From Micrococcus flavus (lineage in GTDB: Bacteria > Actinomycetota > Actinomycetes > Actinomycetales > Micrococcaceae): a stretch of 64,000 nt of DNA. The notes beneath the pieces were generated by a model. That model made no database searches. It saw nothing but the letters and a program-made list of their open reading frames with translations, and was not told where the DNA came from. The stretch lies in the NCBI RefSeq assembly GCF_014204815.1, contig NZ_JACHMC010000001.1, positions 186,001-250,000 of the forward strand, given 5' to 3'. Made by a program: the position numbers and the translations under genes. Shown piece by piece: positions 25,981 through 33,861 of the stretch. How positions within the stretch are numbered: the stretch's first letter is position 1; every line of letters starts with the position of its first letter.

Positions 25981-26034
25981 GCCGTCTCCCGAACGGAAGC
26001 GTCCGGGCAGCTGCCGTCTCCCGAACGACAACGC
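25981..26034 (-). repeat. Post-stop tandem repeat pair A (after hpaE)
   Basis: Two units at 25981-26001 and 26013-26034, 32 bp apart, begin six bases after the hpaE stop codon. Read in the hpaE direction each unit resembles GCGTTGTCGTTCGGGAGACGGC and can form a short hairpin. The same pair structure follows three other genes (53799, 53881 and 59957). Confidence 0.7.
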
Positions 26035-26039
26035 CGGGG

Positions 26040-27584
26040 TCAGCCGTCCATCTTCGCGGCGGCCTGCTCCTGCTTGCCGAACACCGGGTTGTGGACCTCG
26101 CCGAGGTTGATGTGCACGGCCTGCTGGTCGGTGTAGAAGTCGATCGAGCGGTAGCCGCCCTCGTGGCCCAGGCCGGAGGCCTTCACGCCGCCGAACGGGG
26201 TCCGCAGGTCGCGCACGTTGTTGGAGTTCAGCCACACCATGCCGGCCTCGACGTCCTGCGCGACGTTGTGGGCGCGCTTGAGGTCGTTGGTCCAGATGTA
26301 GGCGGCCAGGCCGTACTTGGTGTTGTTCGCCAGCTCGAGGGCCTCCTCGTCCGTGTCGAACGGGGTGATGGCCACGACCGGGCCGAAGATCTCCTCCTGG
26401 AAGATCCGCGCGTCGGGCTTGACGTCCGCGAACACAGTGGGGCGCACGAAGTTCCCCTCCGGGAACTCCTCCGGGCGGCCGCCGCCGGCCACGAGGCGGG
26501 CCTCGGACTTGCCGATCTCCACGTAGGACATGACCTTCTCGTAGTGCTCGGGGTGCACGATCGCGCCGACCTCGGTGGTCGGGTCGTTCGGCAGGCCGAC
26601 CTTCACGCGGTCCGCCTGGGCGGCGTAGCGCTCGACGAACTCGTCGTACACCTCGCGCTGGACGAGGATGCGCGAGCCGGCGGTGCAGCGCTCGCCGTTG
26701 AGGGAGAACACGCCGAAGATCGTGGCGTCGATCGCGGTGTCCAGGTCCGCGTCCGCGAAGACGACCGCCGGGGACTTGCCGCCGAGCTCCATGGACAGGC
26801 CCTTCAGGTGCGGGGCGGCGTTGGCGAAGATGATCTGGCCGGTGCGGGACTCGCCGGTGAAGGAGATCAGCGGCACGTCCGGGTGCTTCACGAGCGGGTC
26901 GCCCGCGAAGCCTTCCTCGCCGAAGCCGTGGACCATGTTGAACACGCCCTTCGGCAGGCCGGCGTCCTCGAAGATCTCCGGCCACAGGGACGCGGAGAGC
27001 GGGGTGAACTCGGCCGGCTTGAGCACCACGGAGTTGCCGGTGGCGATGGCCGGGGCCAGCTTCCAGGACTCGAGCATGAACGGGGTGTTCCAGGGGGTGA
27101 TCAGGCCCGCGACGCCGATCGGCTTGCGGTTGACGTAGTTGGCCTGGCGGCCGGGCACCTTGAAAGCGTCGTCGTGCTGGGCCACGATCAGGTCCGCGAA
27201 GAAGCGGAAGTTCTCCGCGGCGCGGGCGGCCTGGCCTCGGGCCTGCGCGATCGGCAGGCCGGTGTCGAAGCACTCCATGGCGGCCAGCTGGTCGCCGCGG
27301 GTCTCCATGATGTCGGCGATCCGGTGCAGCACGCGGGAGCGGGCGCGCGGCAGGGCCTGGGACCACTCGCCGCCCTCGAACGCGGCCTTCGCGGCGGCCA
27401 CGGCGCGGTCGATGTCCGCGGCCTTGCCGGAGGCGGCCTGGATGTACGGCTGGTTGGTCACCGGGTCGAGGACGTCGAACGTGTCGCCGTCGATCGAGTC
27501 GACGAGCTCGCCGTCGATGTAGTGGCGGATGACGTCGGGCAGGCCCTCGGGCGCGCGGGCCTCGATGCTGGTCTTCTCCGTCAT
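26040..27584 (-). CDS. hpaE: 5-carboxymethyl-2-hydroxymuconate semialdehyde dehydrogenase
   Basis: This 514-residue aldehyde dehydrogenase would oxidise the ring-cleavage product of HpaD with NAD+. It has FTGESRTGQI (NAD binding), ELGGKSPAVVF with the catalytic glutamate near residue 265, and NGERCTAGSRI with the catalytic cysteine near residue 300. Location in the hpa cluster identifies the substrate. It begins 12 bp after the GntR gene, with GAGAAGAGG as ribosome site, so it is the third gene of the FAH-RraA/gntR/hpaE operon. Confidence 0.92.
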   Translation of the reverse strand: MTEKTSIEARAPEGLPDVIRHYIDGELVDSIDGDTFDVLDPVTNQPYIQAASGKAADIDRAVAAAKAAFEGGEWSQALPRARSRVLHRIADIMETRGDQLAAMECFDTGLPIAQARGQAARAAENFRFFADLIVAQHDDAFKVPGRQANYVNRKPIGVAGLITPWNTPFMLESWKLAPAIATGNSVVLKPAEFTPLSASLWPEIFEDAGLPKGVFNMVHGFGEEGFAGDPLVKHPDVPLISFTGESRTGQIIFANAAPHLKGLSMELGGKSPAVVFADADLDTAIDATIFGVFSLNGERCTAGSRILVQREVYDEFVERYAAQADRVKVGLPNDPTTEVGAIVHPEHYEKVMSYVEIGKSEARLVAGGGRPEEFPEGNFVRPTVFADVKPDARIFQEEIFGPVVAITPFDTDEEALELANNTKYGLAAYIWTNDLKRAHNVAQDVEAGMVWLNSNNVRDLRTPFGGVKASGLGHEGGYRSIDFYTDQQAVHINLGEVHNPVFGKQEQAAAKMDG

Positions 27585-27596
27585 GGGGTCCTCTTC

Positions 27597-28286
27597 TCAG
27601 TTCTGGTGGTTGAGGTAGGCGTGCAGGGTGTTGAGTCGGTGGGCGCGGGCCGCGGCCTCGATCTCGGCGAACGGGGCGCCGGCCTCGATCAGCCGCAGCA
27701 GCTGCTCGTGCTCCTCCACGGAGGCGCGAGCTCGGCCGGGCACGTACGCGAACGTGGAGGAGCGCAGCGCGGCCAGGCGGGTCCAGCCGCGGTGCACGAG
27801 GTCGTGCACGTGCTCGTTCTGGTGGTGCTCGAACAGGATCGAGTGGAAGCGCCGGTTGAGCTCCGTGAAGGCCACCGGGTCCCACGTCTCGTCCGAGGCG
27901 GCCAGCTCCCGCATGGCCTGGTTCACCTCGCGGGCGGCCGCGATGTCCTGGGCGGTCACGTGCGGGGCGCACTGGGCGGTGGAGAAGCCCTCCACCAGCG
28001 CCAGCGTCTCCATGGTGTGGCGGTACTCGACCGGGTCGATCCCCACCACCGTGGCGCCCACGTTGCGCTCGTAGGCCACGAGCCTCTCGGACTGCAGGCG
28101 GCGGATGGCCTCGCGCACGGGGACCACGGACATGCCGAGCTCCGCGGCGATCTGGGAGAGCACCAGCCGGTCGCCCGGCTCGTGGCGCTGGTCCCGGATC
28201 CCCGCGAGGATCGCCTGGTAGGCGCGGTCCGCCTTGGAGGCGGTGGCGCCTCCCGGGCTCGCCTGTCCCGTGTCCGTGCGGGTCAT
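27597..28286 (-). CDS. GntR-family regulator (FCD type), probable regulator of the hpa genes
   Basis: This 229-residue protein has a winged helix-turn-helix (GDRLVLSQIAAELGMSVVPVREAIRRL near residues 40-66) and an all-helical FCD effector domain with the metal-binding D-x4-H, H-x3 and H pattern starting at NRRFHSILFEHH. The ATG overlaps the preceding stop codon (ATGA). It is encoded inside an operon whose promoter contains the ATCATATACGATC site, so autoregulation through that site and control of the other GTATAC promoters is the simplest model. Regulator and site have not been linked experimentally here. Confidence 0.88.
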   Translation of the reverse strand: MTRTDTGQASPGGATASKADRAYQAILAGIRDQRHEPGDRLVLSQIAAELGMSVVPVREAIRRLQSERLVAYERNVGATVVGIDPVEYRHTMETLALVEGFSTAQCAPHVTAQDIAAAREVNQAMRELAASDETWDPVAFTELNRRFHSILFEHHQNEHVHDLVHRGWTRLAALRSSTFAYVPGRARASVEEHEQLLRLIEAGAPFAEIEAAARAHRLNTLHAYLNHQN

Positions 28287-29923
28287 GCTCGCCCGTCGCC
28301 CGCCGGCTGCGGGGCCTCCGGCAGGGTCTTGCGGTACTCGTCGAACGTGGCCTTCCACTCGGCGTTCGGGGGGAACATCCCGTCCACCGGGTGGCCGGCC
28401 TTGACCTGCTCGTACGCCCAGGCGTCCTGGAGCTCCTGCTCGTAGGCGTCGTCCACGACCTCCTGGAGCAGGGACGGCGGGATGACGACGACGCCGTCGT
28501 CGTCACCGACGATGATGTCGCCGGGCTGCACGGTGGTGCCGCCGCAGGCGATGGTGCCGCCGACCTCCCAGGGGATGTGACGGCGGCCCAGCACGGCCGG
28601 GTGCGTGGCGCCGGCGTAGACCTGGAGGCCGACCTCGGCCACGGCGGCGGAGTCGCGGATGCCGCCGTCCGTGATCACGGCGTTCGCGCCGTTCACCTGG
28701 GCGCGCAGGGCCAGGACGTCCCCGAGGGTGCCGGTGCCGTGCTCGCCACGGGCCTCCATGACCACCACGTCGTCCGGCTGCACCGAGTCGATCGCCCGCT
28801 TCTGGGCGTTGAAGCCGCCGCCGAACTCCTTGAACAGGTCCTCGCGCTTCGGGACGTAGCGCAGGGTCTTCGCGTAGCCGAGGACGCGCCGACCCCGGTG
28901 GATCGGGCGCGGGCCGTCGATGGTCGCGTTCTGGATGCCGCGCTTCTGCAGCTGGGCGGTGAGGGTGGCCACCGCGATGGCGTCGATCTTGGCGCGCAGC
29001 TCCGGGGTGAGCAGCGTCCGGTCCGGCTGCGGCGCCGAGGGCACCCAGTGTCCGTCCGCGTCCACCGCCGAGGAGGCGGCGGGGGCGTCGTCGGACTTCG
29101 GAGCGAGGCCTGCGGCCTCAGCGCCGGCGGGCAGGAGGCCTGCGGCCTCGCGCGACCCCCAGGCCTCCTCGCGCTGGGTGTCGTCCACCTGCGGGCCGTG
29201 GCCGTAGTCGGCCATCGGGTGCTCGGACTCGGTCACGTGCGTCACCAGGCGGCCCGTGGAGGGCGCGCCGGGGGCGGTGGGGGCGTCCACCTCCACCTCG
29301 ACGACGTCGCCGGGCTGGGCCACGGACGAGCCGGCCGGGGTCCCGGTGAGGATGACGTCCCCCTCCTCGAGCGTCATGAGCTGGGAGAGGTCGGCCACGA
29401 GCTGGCCGAACGGGAAGACGAGTCCCTCGGTGGTGTCCTCCTGGACGACCTCCCCGTTGACCCACGTGCGCACGCGCAGCCCGGCGGGGTCCAGGTTCGC
29501 GGCCGCGATCACGGCCGGACCGAGCGGGGTGTAGCCGTCGCCGGACTTGTTCTTGACGTTCGAGCCCTTGTCTGCGTGGCGCAGGTCGTAGAGGCCCCAG
29601 TCGTTCGCGGCGGTGATCCCGGAGACGAACGACCAGCCCTCCTCGGGGCTGACCCGGCGGGCGGTGCGGCCGATGATCAGTGCGATCTCACCCTCGTAGG
29701 CCAGCAGCTCGGTGCCGGCGGGTCGCTCGACGGAGTCCCCGGAGCGGGCGATCGAGGTGCCGGCCTTGAGGAAGTAGCCGGGGAACTTCGGGGAGCGGCC
29801 GCGCTGGGCGATCCGGGAGGGGTAGTTCAGGTGCAGCGCCACGACCTTGCCTGGGCGGTTCTCACGGGCGGTGAAGTCCTGCTCGGTGACCGTGGGGGCG
29901 GCGGGCGATGTGCTCTGCGTCAT
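28283..29923 (-). CDS. Fusion of a fumarylacetoacetate hydrolase-type domain and an RraA-like aldolase/decarboxylase domain
   Basis: This 546-residue protein joins two domains. Residues about 1-225 are an FAH domain (YEGEIALIIGR, GITAANDWGLYD, GDVILTGTPAG), as in HpaG, which decarboxylates and isomerises the homoprotocatechuate intermediate. A low-complexity linker (about 225-315) leads to an RraA-like domain (320-520) with GDVLALRAQVNGA and TDGGIRD, the signature of the HMG/CHA aldolase-oxaloacetate decarboxylase family. E. coli HpaG instead has two FAH domains. The ATG at 29923 is chosen because TATGAT lies 7 nt upstream and overlaps the operator; an ATG at 29935 is inside the operator. Confidence 0.85.
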   Translation of the reverse strand: MTQSTSPAAPTVTEQDFTARENRPGKVVALHLNYPSRIAQRGRSPKFPGYFLKAGTSIARSGDSVERPAGTELLAYEGEIALIIGRTARRVSPEEGWSFVSGITAANDWGLYDLRHADKGSNVKNKSGDGYTPLGPAVIAAANLDPAGLRVRTWVNGEVVQEDTTEGLVFPFGQLVADLSQLMTLEEGDVILTGTPAGSSVAQPGDVVEVEVDAPTAPGAPSTGRLVTHVTESEHPMADYGHGPQVDDTQREEAWGSREAAGLLPAGAEAAGLAPKSDDAPAASSAVDADGHWVPSAPQPDRTLLTPELRAKIDAIAVATLTAQLQKRGIQNATIDGPRPIHRGRRVLGYAKTLRYVPKREDLFKEFGGGFNAQKRAIDSVQPDDVVVMEARGEHGTGTLGDVLALRAQVNGANAVITDGGIRDSAAVAEVGLQVYAGATHPAVLGRRHIPWEVGGTIACGGTTVQPGDIIVGDDDGVVVIPPSLLQEVVDDAYEQELQDAWAYEQVKAGHPVDGMFPPNAEWKATFDEYRKTLPEAPQPAGDGRA

Positions 29924-29928
29924 GCGGC

Positions 29929-29944
29929 GGATCATATACGATCC
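29929..29944. promoter_or_regulatory. Operator overlapping the -10 of the FAH-RraA/gntR/hpaE operon
   Basis: GGATCATATACGATCC is a palindrome with one mismatch pair, matching the hpaD operator. On the minus strand the -10 box TATGAT (29936-29931) lies inside it, 7 nt before the ATG, so binding would block a leaderless promoter directly. Confidence 0.7.
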
Positions 29945-30008
29945 GGTCGCGCGCGGGAAGGGGTCCCGGGCCGGCCTGTCAGCACCCGTCAGCGTCCGAC
30001 GGCGCCGT

Positions 30009-31100
30009 TCAGGGGGCGTCCGTCTCCGCTGCTCCGGTGTCGGCGTCGCCGGTGTCCGGGGCGTCGGTCTCTGCGCCGCCCGTGTCCGGGGTGGCGGTCC
30101 CGGCGTCGGCAGGGGGCGACATGTCGGACGTGTCCGTCGTGTCGACGTCGACCCCGTCGGGGTCGGGGACGGCGTCGAGGGGCGCGGTGGTGGCGGTGGC
30201 GTCCGCCCCGTTCCAGCCGGTGGAGACGTCCGTGGGCGGCTCGGGCGGGGTGGTGACCCGTCCCTCGTCGGCGTCGGCGCCGTCCCCGGTGGGCCCGGCC
30301 TCGCCCGTGGTGGGCGCGACCGTGGGCTCGGCGGTCTCCTCGGCGGACGGCGTGGGCTCCGGTTCCGGCGTGGGCTCCGGGCTCTCCTCGGGCGTGGGCT
30401 CGGCGCTCCACTCCGGCGTGGGTGTCGGCGTCGGGGCGGGCTCGGGGGTCGCCTCCGCGGTCGGCTCCGGCTCCGTGGACGACGCCGGCGCCCCGCCCCC
30501 GGCCGCCGGCTCGCCGAGCGCCAGCGGCGCCAGGCCGAGGACGTCGTCGAGGTCCCGCCCGTCCACCTCGAGACGGACCCGTGCGGCGTCCGTCTGGGAG
30601 CGGGCCGTCTCGGCCAGCTGGGCGCGGATGCGCTCGGCCGAGCACGCGTCGGCGGCGGTGACGGTGCCGGAGAACGTGAACACCTCCGTGTCGCCGTCGC
30701 GTCGGTGGCCGGTGGGGGTGAGGGTCTCGGAGGTGGCCTCGACCTCGTTCACGAGGGTCGGGTCGCCGTGCTCGCCCTGGTCCTCGTCGAAGAGGAGGTC
30801 CAGGGCGGCGTCCGCCCGGTCCACCCCGCCGGAGGGCACGGTCTGCACGGGCACGAGCAGGTCGCCGCAGCCGAACGCGCGGCCCTCGAAGGACGGGTCC
30901 GCCTCGTCCTGGGGCACCACGAGGTGCACGGTCAGCGGCGCCATGTCCGAGGTGTCGTGGCCCAGCAGGTCCACGGGGCCGTCCGAACCCCCCACGGACG
31001 GCTCTCCCCCGGAGGGGAGCAGGCCGCAGCCGCCCAGCAGGACGCCGCCGGCGGCGAGGGCGGCCGCCGTCGTCAGGGCGGAGGACGGGGAGCGGCGCAT
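30009..31100 (-). CDS. GerMN-domain lipoprotein with acidic Pro/Glu/Thr-rich tail
   Basis: This 363-residue protein starts with a signal peptide and lipobox LLGGC (cysteine at residue 25), so it should be anchored to the outer face of the membrane. Residues about 50-200 fit a GerMN (sporulation/germination) domain, which in non-sporulating actinobacteria occurs in envelope lipoproteins of unclear role. The last 160 residues are rich in P, E, T and D, including several PEPTPE-like units, and are probably disordered. No clear operon partner is seen. Confidence 0.75.
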   Translation of the reverse strand: MRRSPSSALTTAAALAAGGVLLGGCGLLPSGGEPSVGGSDGPVDLLGHDTSDMAPLTVHLVVPQDEADPSFEGRAFGCGDLLVPVQTVPSGGVDRADAALDLLFDEDQGEHGDPTLVNEVEATSETLTPTGHRRDGDTEVFTFSGTVTAADACSAERIRAQLAETARSQTDAARVRLEVDGRDLDDVLGLAPLALGEPAAGGGAPASSTEPEPTAEATPEPAPTPTPTPEWSAEPTPEESPEPTPEPEPTPSAEETAEPTVAPTTGEAGPTGDGADADEGRVTTPPEPPTDVSTGWNGADATATTAPLDAVPDPDGVDVDTTDTSDMSPPADAGTATPDTGGAETDAPDTGDADTGAAETDAP

Positions 31101-31209
31101 GGGGACCTCTCAGGGGGGCGGGGCGGACGCGGCGGCGGGGGAGCGGCCGCGCGGGGGCCGTGTGATGGCCCCCATGCTACGGTCCGCCCGCTCCGGAGGG
31201 ACCCCCGGA

Positions 31210-31215
31210 TAGCAT
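31210..31215 (+). promoter_or_regulatory. -10 box of a probable leaderless promoter
   Basis: TAGCAT lies 6 nt before the ATG of the CitE-like lyase at 31222. Confidence 0.45.
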
Positions 31216-31221
31216 GGAGCC

Positions 31222-32067
31222 ATGCCCCTGAGGAACCGCCGTGCCGCCGCGCTGCCCGCCAAGCTCAGCCGCACATGGCTGCTCGTCAACGCGGCGAAGC
31301 CCGAGGACTTCGCGCCCGGGCTCGCCTCCGAGGCGGACTCCGTGATCTTCGACCTCGAGGCCGCCGTGCCGGAGGACAAGAAGGACGAGGCGCGCCAGAA
31401 CGTCGTCGAGGCCCTGTCCGGCGGCATGACCGCGTGGGTGCGCATCGGGGCGACCTCCACCGACCACTGGGCCCGGGACCTCGAGGCGCTCCAGGGCGTC
31501 GACGGCGTGCGCGGCGTGGTGCTCGCGGAGACGGAGGAGCCGGAGCAGGTGACCTTCACCGCCATGCGTCTGCGCGCCGGCACGCCCGTGATCGCGCTGC
31601 TGGAGTCCGCCCTCGGGATCGAGAACGCCACGGCCGTGGCCAAGGCGCCCGGCACGTTCCGCCTGGCGTTCGGCGTCAACGACTTCCGCAAGGACGTCGG
31701 TGTGGGGGAGGACCCGCTGGCCATGGCCTACGCGCGCTCGCGCATGGTGATCGCCTCCCGCGTGGGCCGGCTGCCCGGCGCGGTGGACGGCCCGCCCGGT
31801 GCGGGCGACGACGAGGAGGCCGTGCAGGAGTCCTCACGGGTGACCAACTCCATGGGCATGACGGGCCGGCTCTGCCTCAACCGCGGCCAGGTCGAGTGGA
31901 TCAACCGGGGCCTGTCCCCGTCCGAGGACGAGGTGCGCTGGGCCCACGGCCTGCTGGACGAGCACGCCGCCGGCGCCACGGTGGGCGACGGCTCCTACCT
32001 CCCGCGCCTGCTCCGCGCCCAGAAGATCGCCGACCTCGCGGACTCGTACGGCCTCTGGAACGCCTGA
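31222..32067 (+). CDS. CitE/HpcH-type CoA ester lyase
   Basis: This 281-residue TIM-barrel protein has the CitE pattern VIFDLEAAVPEDKKDEAR near residue 42, IALLESALGIENA near residue 130 and a late VDDP-like region replaced by NRGQVEWINRG. Related enzymes cleave citramalyl-, malyl- or beta-methylmalyl-CoA. An insertion around GPPGAGDDEE is unusual for the family. The neighbourhood (glyoxylate shunt 2 kb away, aromatic catabolism upstream) would suit malyl-CoA or citramalyl-CoA cleavage, but the substrate is not determined. Confidence 0.75.
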   Translation: MPLRNRRAAALPAKLSRTWLLVNAAKPEDFAPGLASEADSVIFDLEAAVPEDKKDEARQNVVEALSGGMTAWVRIGATSTDHWARDLEALQGVDGVRGVVLAETEEPEQVTFTAMRLRAGTPVIALLESALGIENATAVAKAPGTFRLAFGVNDFRKDVGVGEDPLAMAYARSRMVIASRVGRLPGAVDGPPGAGDDEEAVQESSRVTNSMGMTGRLCLNRGQVEWINRGLSPSEDEVRWAHGLLDEHAAGATVGDGSYLPRLLRAQKIADLADSYGLWNA

Positions 32068-32178
32068 CCGGCGTGGCACCATAGACGGACCCCATCCCGA
32101 CGACGTCCCCCGGGCTGCGCGCGTGCGCGTGGCAGGAGCCGGCGTCGTGCTGTCCCCTCCCGACCACGAGGAACCCCC

Positions 32179-33123
32179 ATGAGCGACACCCCCGCGCAGT
32201 CCTTCTCCGCCTCCACCGCCGACGCCGCCGACGACGGCGCGCGCGGCACCGGCACCACCCGCGTGAAGCGCGGCCTGGCCGACATGCTCAAGGGCGGCGT
32301 CATCATGGACGTCGTCACCCCGGAACAGGCCCGGATCGCCGAGGACGCCGGCGCCGTCGCCGTGATGGCGCTCGAGCGCGTCCCCGCCGACATCCGCGCC
32401 CAGGGCGGCGTGGCCCGCATGTCCGACCCGGACCTGATCGACGGGATCGTGGAGGCCGTGTCCATCCCCGTGATGGCGAAGGCGCGCATCGGCCACTTCG
32501 TGGAGGCCCAGGTGCTGCAGGCGCTGAAGGTGGACTTCATCGACGAGTCCGAGGTGCTCTCCCCGGCGGACTACGTGAACCACATCGACAAGTGGGGCTT
32601 CGACGTGCCGTTCGTGTGCGGCGCCACCAACCTCGGCGAGGCGCTGCGCCGCATCACCGAGGGCGCGGCCATGATCCGCTCCAAGGGCGAGGCCGGCACC
32701 GGCGACGTCTCGGAGGCCATGAAGCACATCCGCACCATCCGCAAGGAGATCGCGCAGCTGCAGGGCCTGGCGAAGGACGAGCTGTACGTGGCCGCCAAGG
32801 AGCTCCAGGCCCCGTACGAGCTGGTCCGCGAGGTGGCCGAGACCGGCTCCCTGCCCGTGGTGATGTTCGTGGCCGGCGGCGTGGCCACCCCGGCCGACGC
32901 GGCCCTGATGATGCAGATGGGCGCCGACGGCGTGTTCGTGGGCTCCGGCATCTTCAAGTCCGGCGACCCGGCCGCGCGGGCGAAGGCGATCGTCAAGGCC
33001 ACGGCCCAGTTCGACGATCCGGCCGCGATCGCCGAGGCCTCCCGCGGCCTGGGCGAGGCCATGGTCGGCATCAACGTGGGCGACCTGCCCGCACCGCACC
33101 GCCTGGCCGAGCGCGGCTGGTGA
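32179..33123 (+). CDS. pdxS: Pyridoxal 5'-phosphate synthase subunit PdxS
   Basis: This 314-residue protein is the synthase subunit that makes PLP from ribose 5-phosphate, glyceraldehyde 3-phosphate and ammonia. [14 protein letters not shown] near the N-terminus, [14 protein letters not shown] with a catalytic lysine and [11 protein letters not shown] match the highly conserved PdxS family. The first 30 residues form a low-complexity extension. GAGGAA precedes the ATG. It overlaps pdxT by four bases (GTGA). No PdxR-type activator is adjacent. Confidence 0.97.
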   Translation: MSDTPAQSFSASTADAADDGARGTGTTRVKRGLADMLKGGVIMDVVTPEQARIAEDAGAVAVMALERVPADIRAQGGVARMSDPDLIDGIVEAVSIPVMAKARIGHFVEAQVLQALKVDFIDESEVLSPADYVNHIDKWGFDVPFVCGATNLGEALRRITEGAAMIRSKGEAGTGDVSEAMKHIRTIRKEIAQLQGLAKDELYVAAKELQAPYELVREVAETGSLPVVMFVAGGVATPADAALMMQMGADGVFVGSGIFKSGDPAARAKAIVKATAQFDDPAAIAEASRGLGEAMVGINVGDLPAPHRLAERGW

Positions 33124-33746
33124 GCACGGCGCCCGCCGTCGGCGTGTTCGCGCTCCAGGGCGACGTCCGGGAGCACGTGCACGTCCTCGAGGCGCTGGGC
33201 GCCCGCACCCGTCCCGTTCGGCGGGCCGCGGACCTCGCCGGGCTGGACGGGATCGTCCTGCCCGGCGGGGAGTCGTCCGTGATGGACCGCCTGGCCGGGA
33301 TCATGGGCCTCAAGGCGCCGCTCGCGGACGCGGTCCGCGGGGGACTGCCCGCCTACGGCACCTGCGCGGGGATGATCATGCTGGCCGCCGGCATCGAGAA
33401 CCCCGCTCCCGGGCAGGGCAGCCTGGGCGTGCTGGACGTGACCGTGCGCCGCAACGCGTTCGGCACCCAGGTGGACTCGTTCGAGGCGGACCTGGCCGTG
33501 CCCGCGGTGTCCGCGGACCCGGTGCACGCGGTCTTCATCCGTGCGCCCGCCGTCGTCCGCGTGGGAGCCGGCGTGGAGGTCCTCGCCGCGGTGCCGGCCT
33601 CCCGGGCCGCCGGGGCGGACGACGACGGCGCCCCCGCCGCGGACCTGCCCGTCGCCGTGCGCGCGGGGCACGTGACGGCCACGAGCTTCCACCCCGAGGT
33701 CACGGGCGACTGGTCCTTCCACCGGGAGTTCCTGCGCGGGCTCTGA
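33120..33746 (+). CDS. pdxT: Pyridoxal 5'-phosphate synthase glutaminase subunit PdxT
   Basis: This 208-residue class I glutamine amidotransferase supplies ammonia to Pdx[19 protein letters not shown], the nucleophile elbow GTCAGM and the catalytic SFHPE are all present in family order. The GTG start overlaps the pdxS stop. A 12-residue insert (near [12 protein letters not shown]) precedes the last strands. Confidence 0.95.
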   Translation: MSTAPAVGVFALQGDVREHVHVLEALGARTRPVRRAADLAGLDGIVLPGGESSVMDRLAGIMGLKAPLADAVRGGLPAYGTCAGMIMLAAGIENPAPGQGSLGVLDVTVRRNAFGTQVDSFEADLAVPAVSADPVHAVFIRAPAVVRVGAGVEVLAAVPASRAAGADDDGAPAADLPVAVRAGHVTATSFHPEVTGDWSFHREFLRGL

Positions 33747-33787
33747 CGGTCGGCGCGGACAGGACAAGCACCGCGCCAGCGCCCAGA

Positions 33788-33832
33788 CACCACGACGCCG
33801 CCCACCTCGTGGAGGTGGGCGGCGTCGTGGTG
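33788..33832. terminator. Bidirectional terminator between pdxT and aceB
   Basis: A perfect 21-bp stem (33788-33808 with 33812-33832) and a 3-nt loop lie between the convergent pdxT and aceB genes. Confidence 0.8.
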
Positions 33833-33861
33833 GTCACCGGAGCGGAGCTCCGGCCGCCGGA

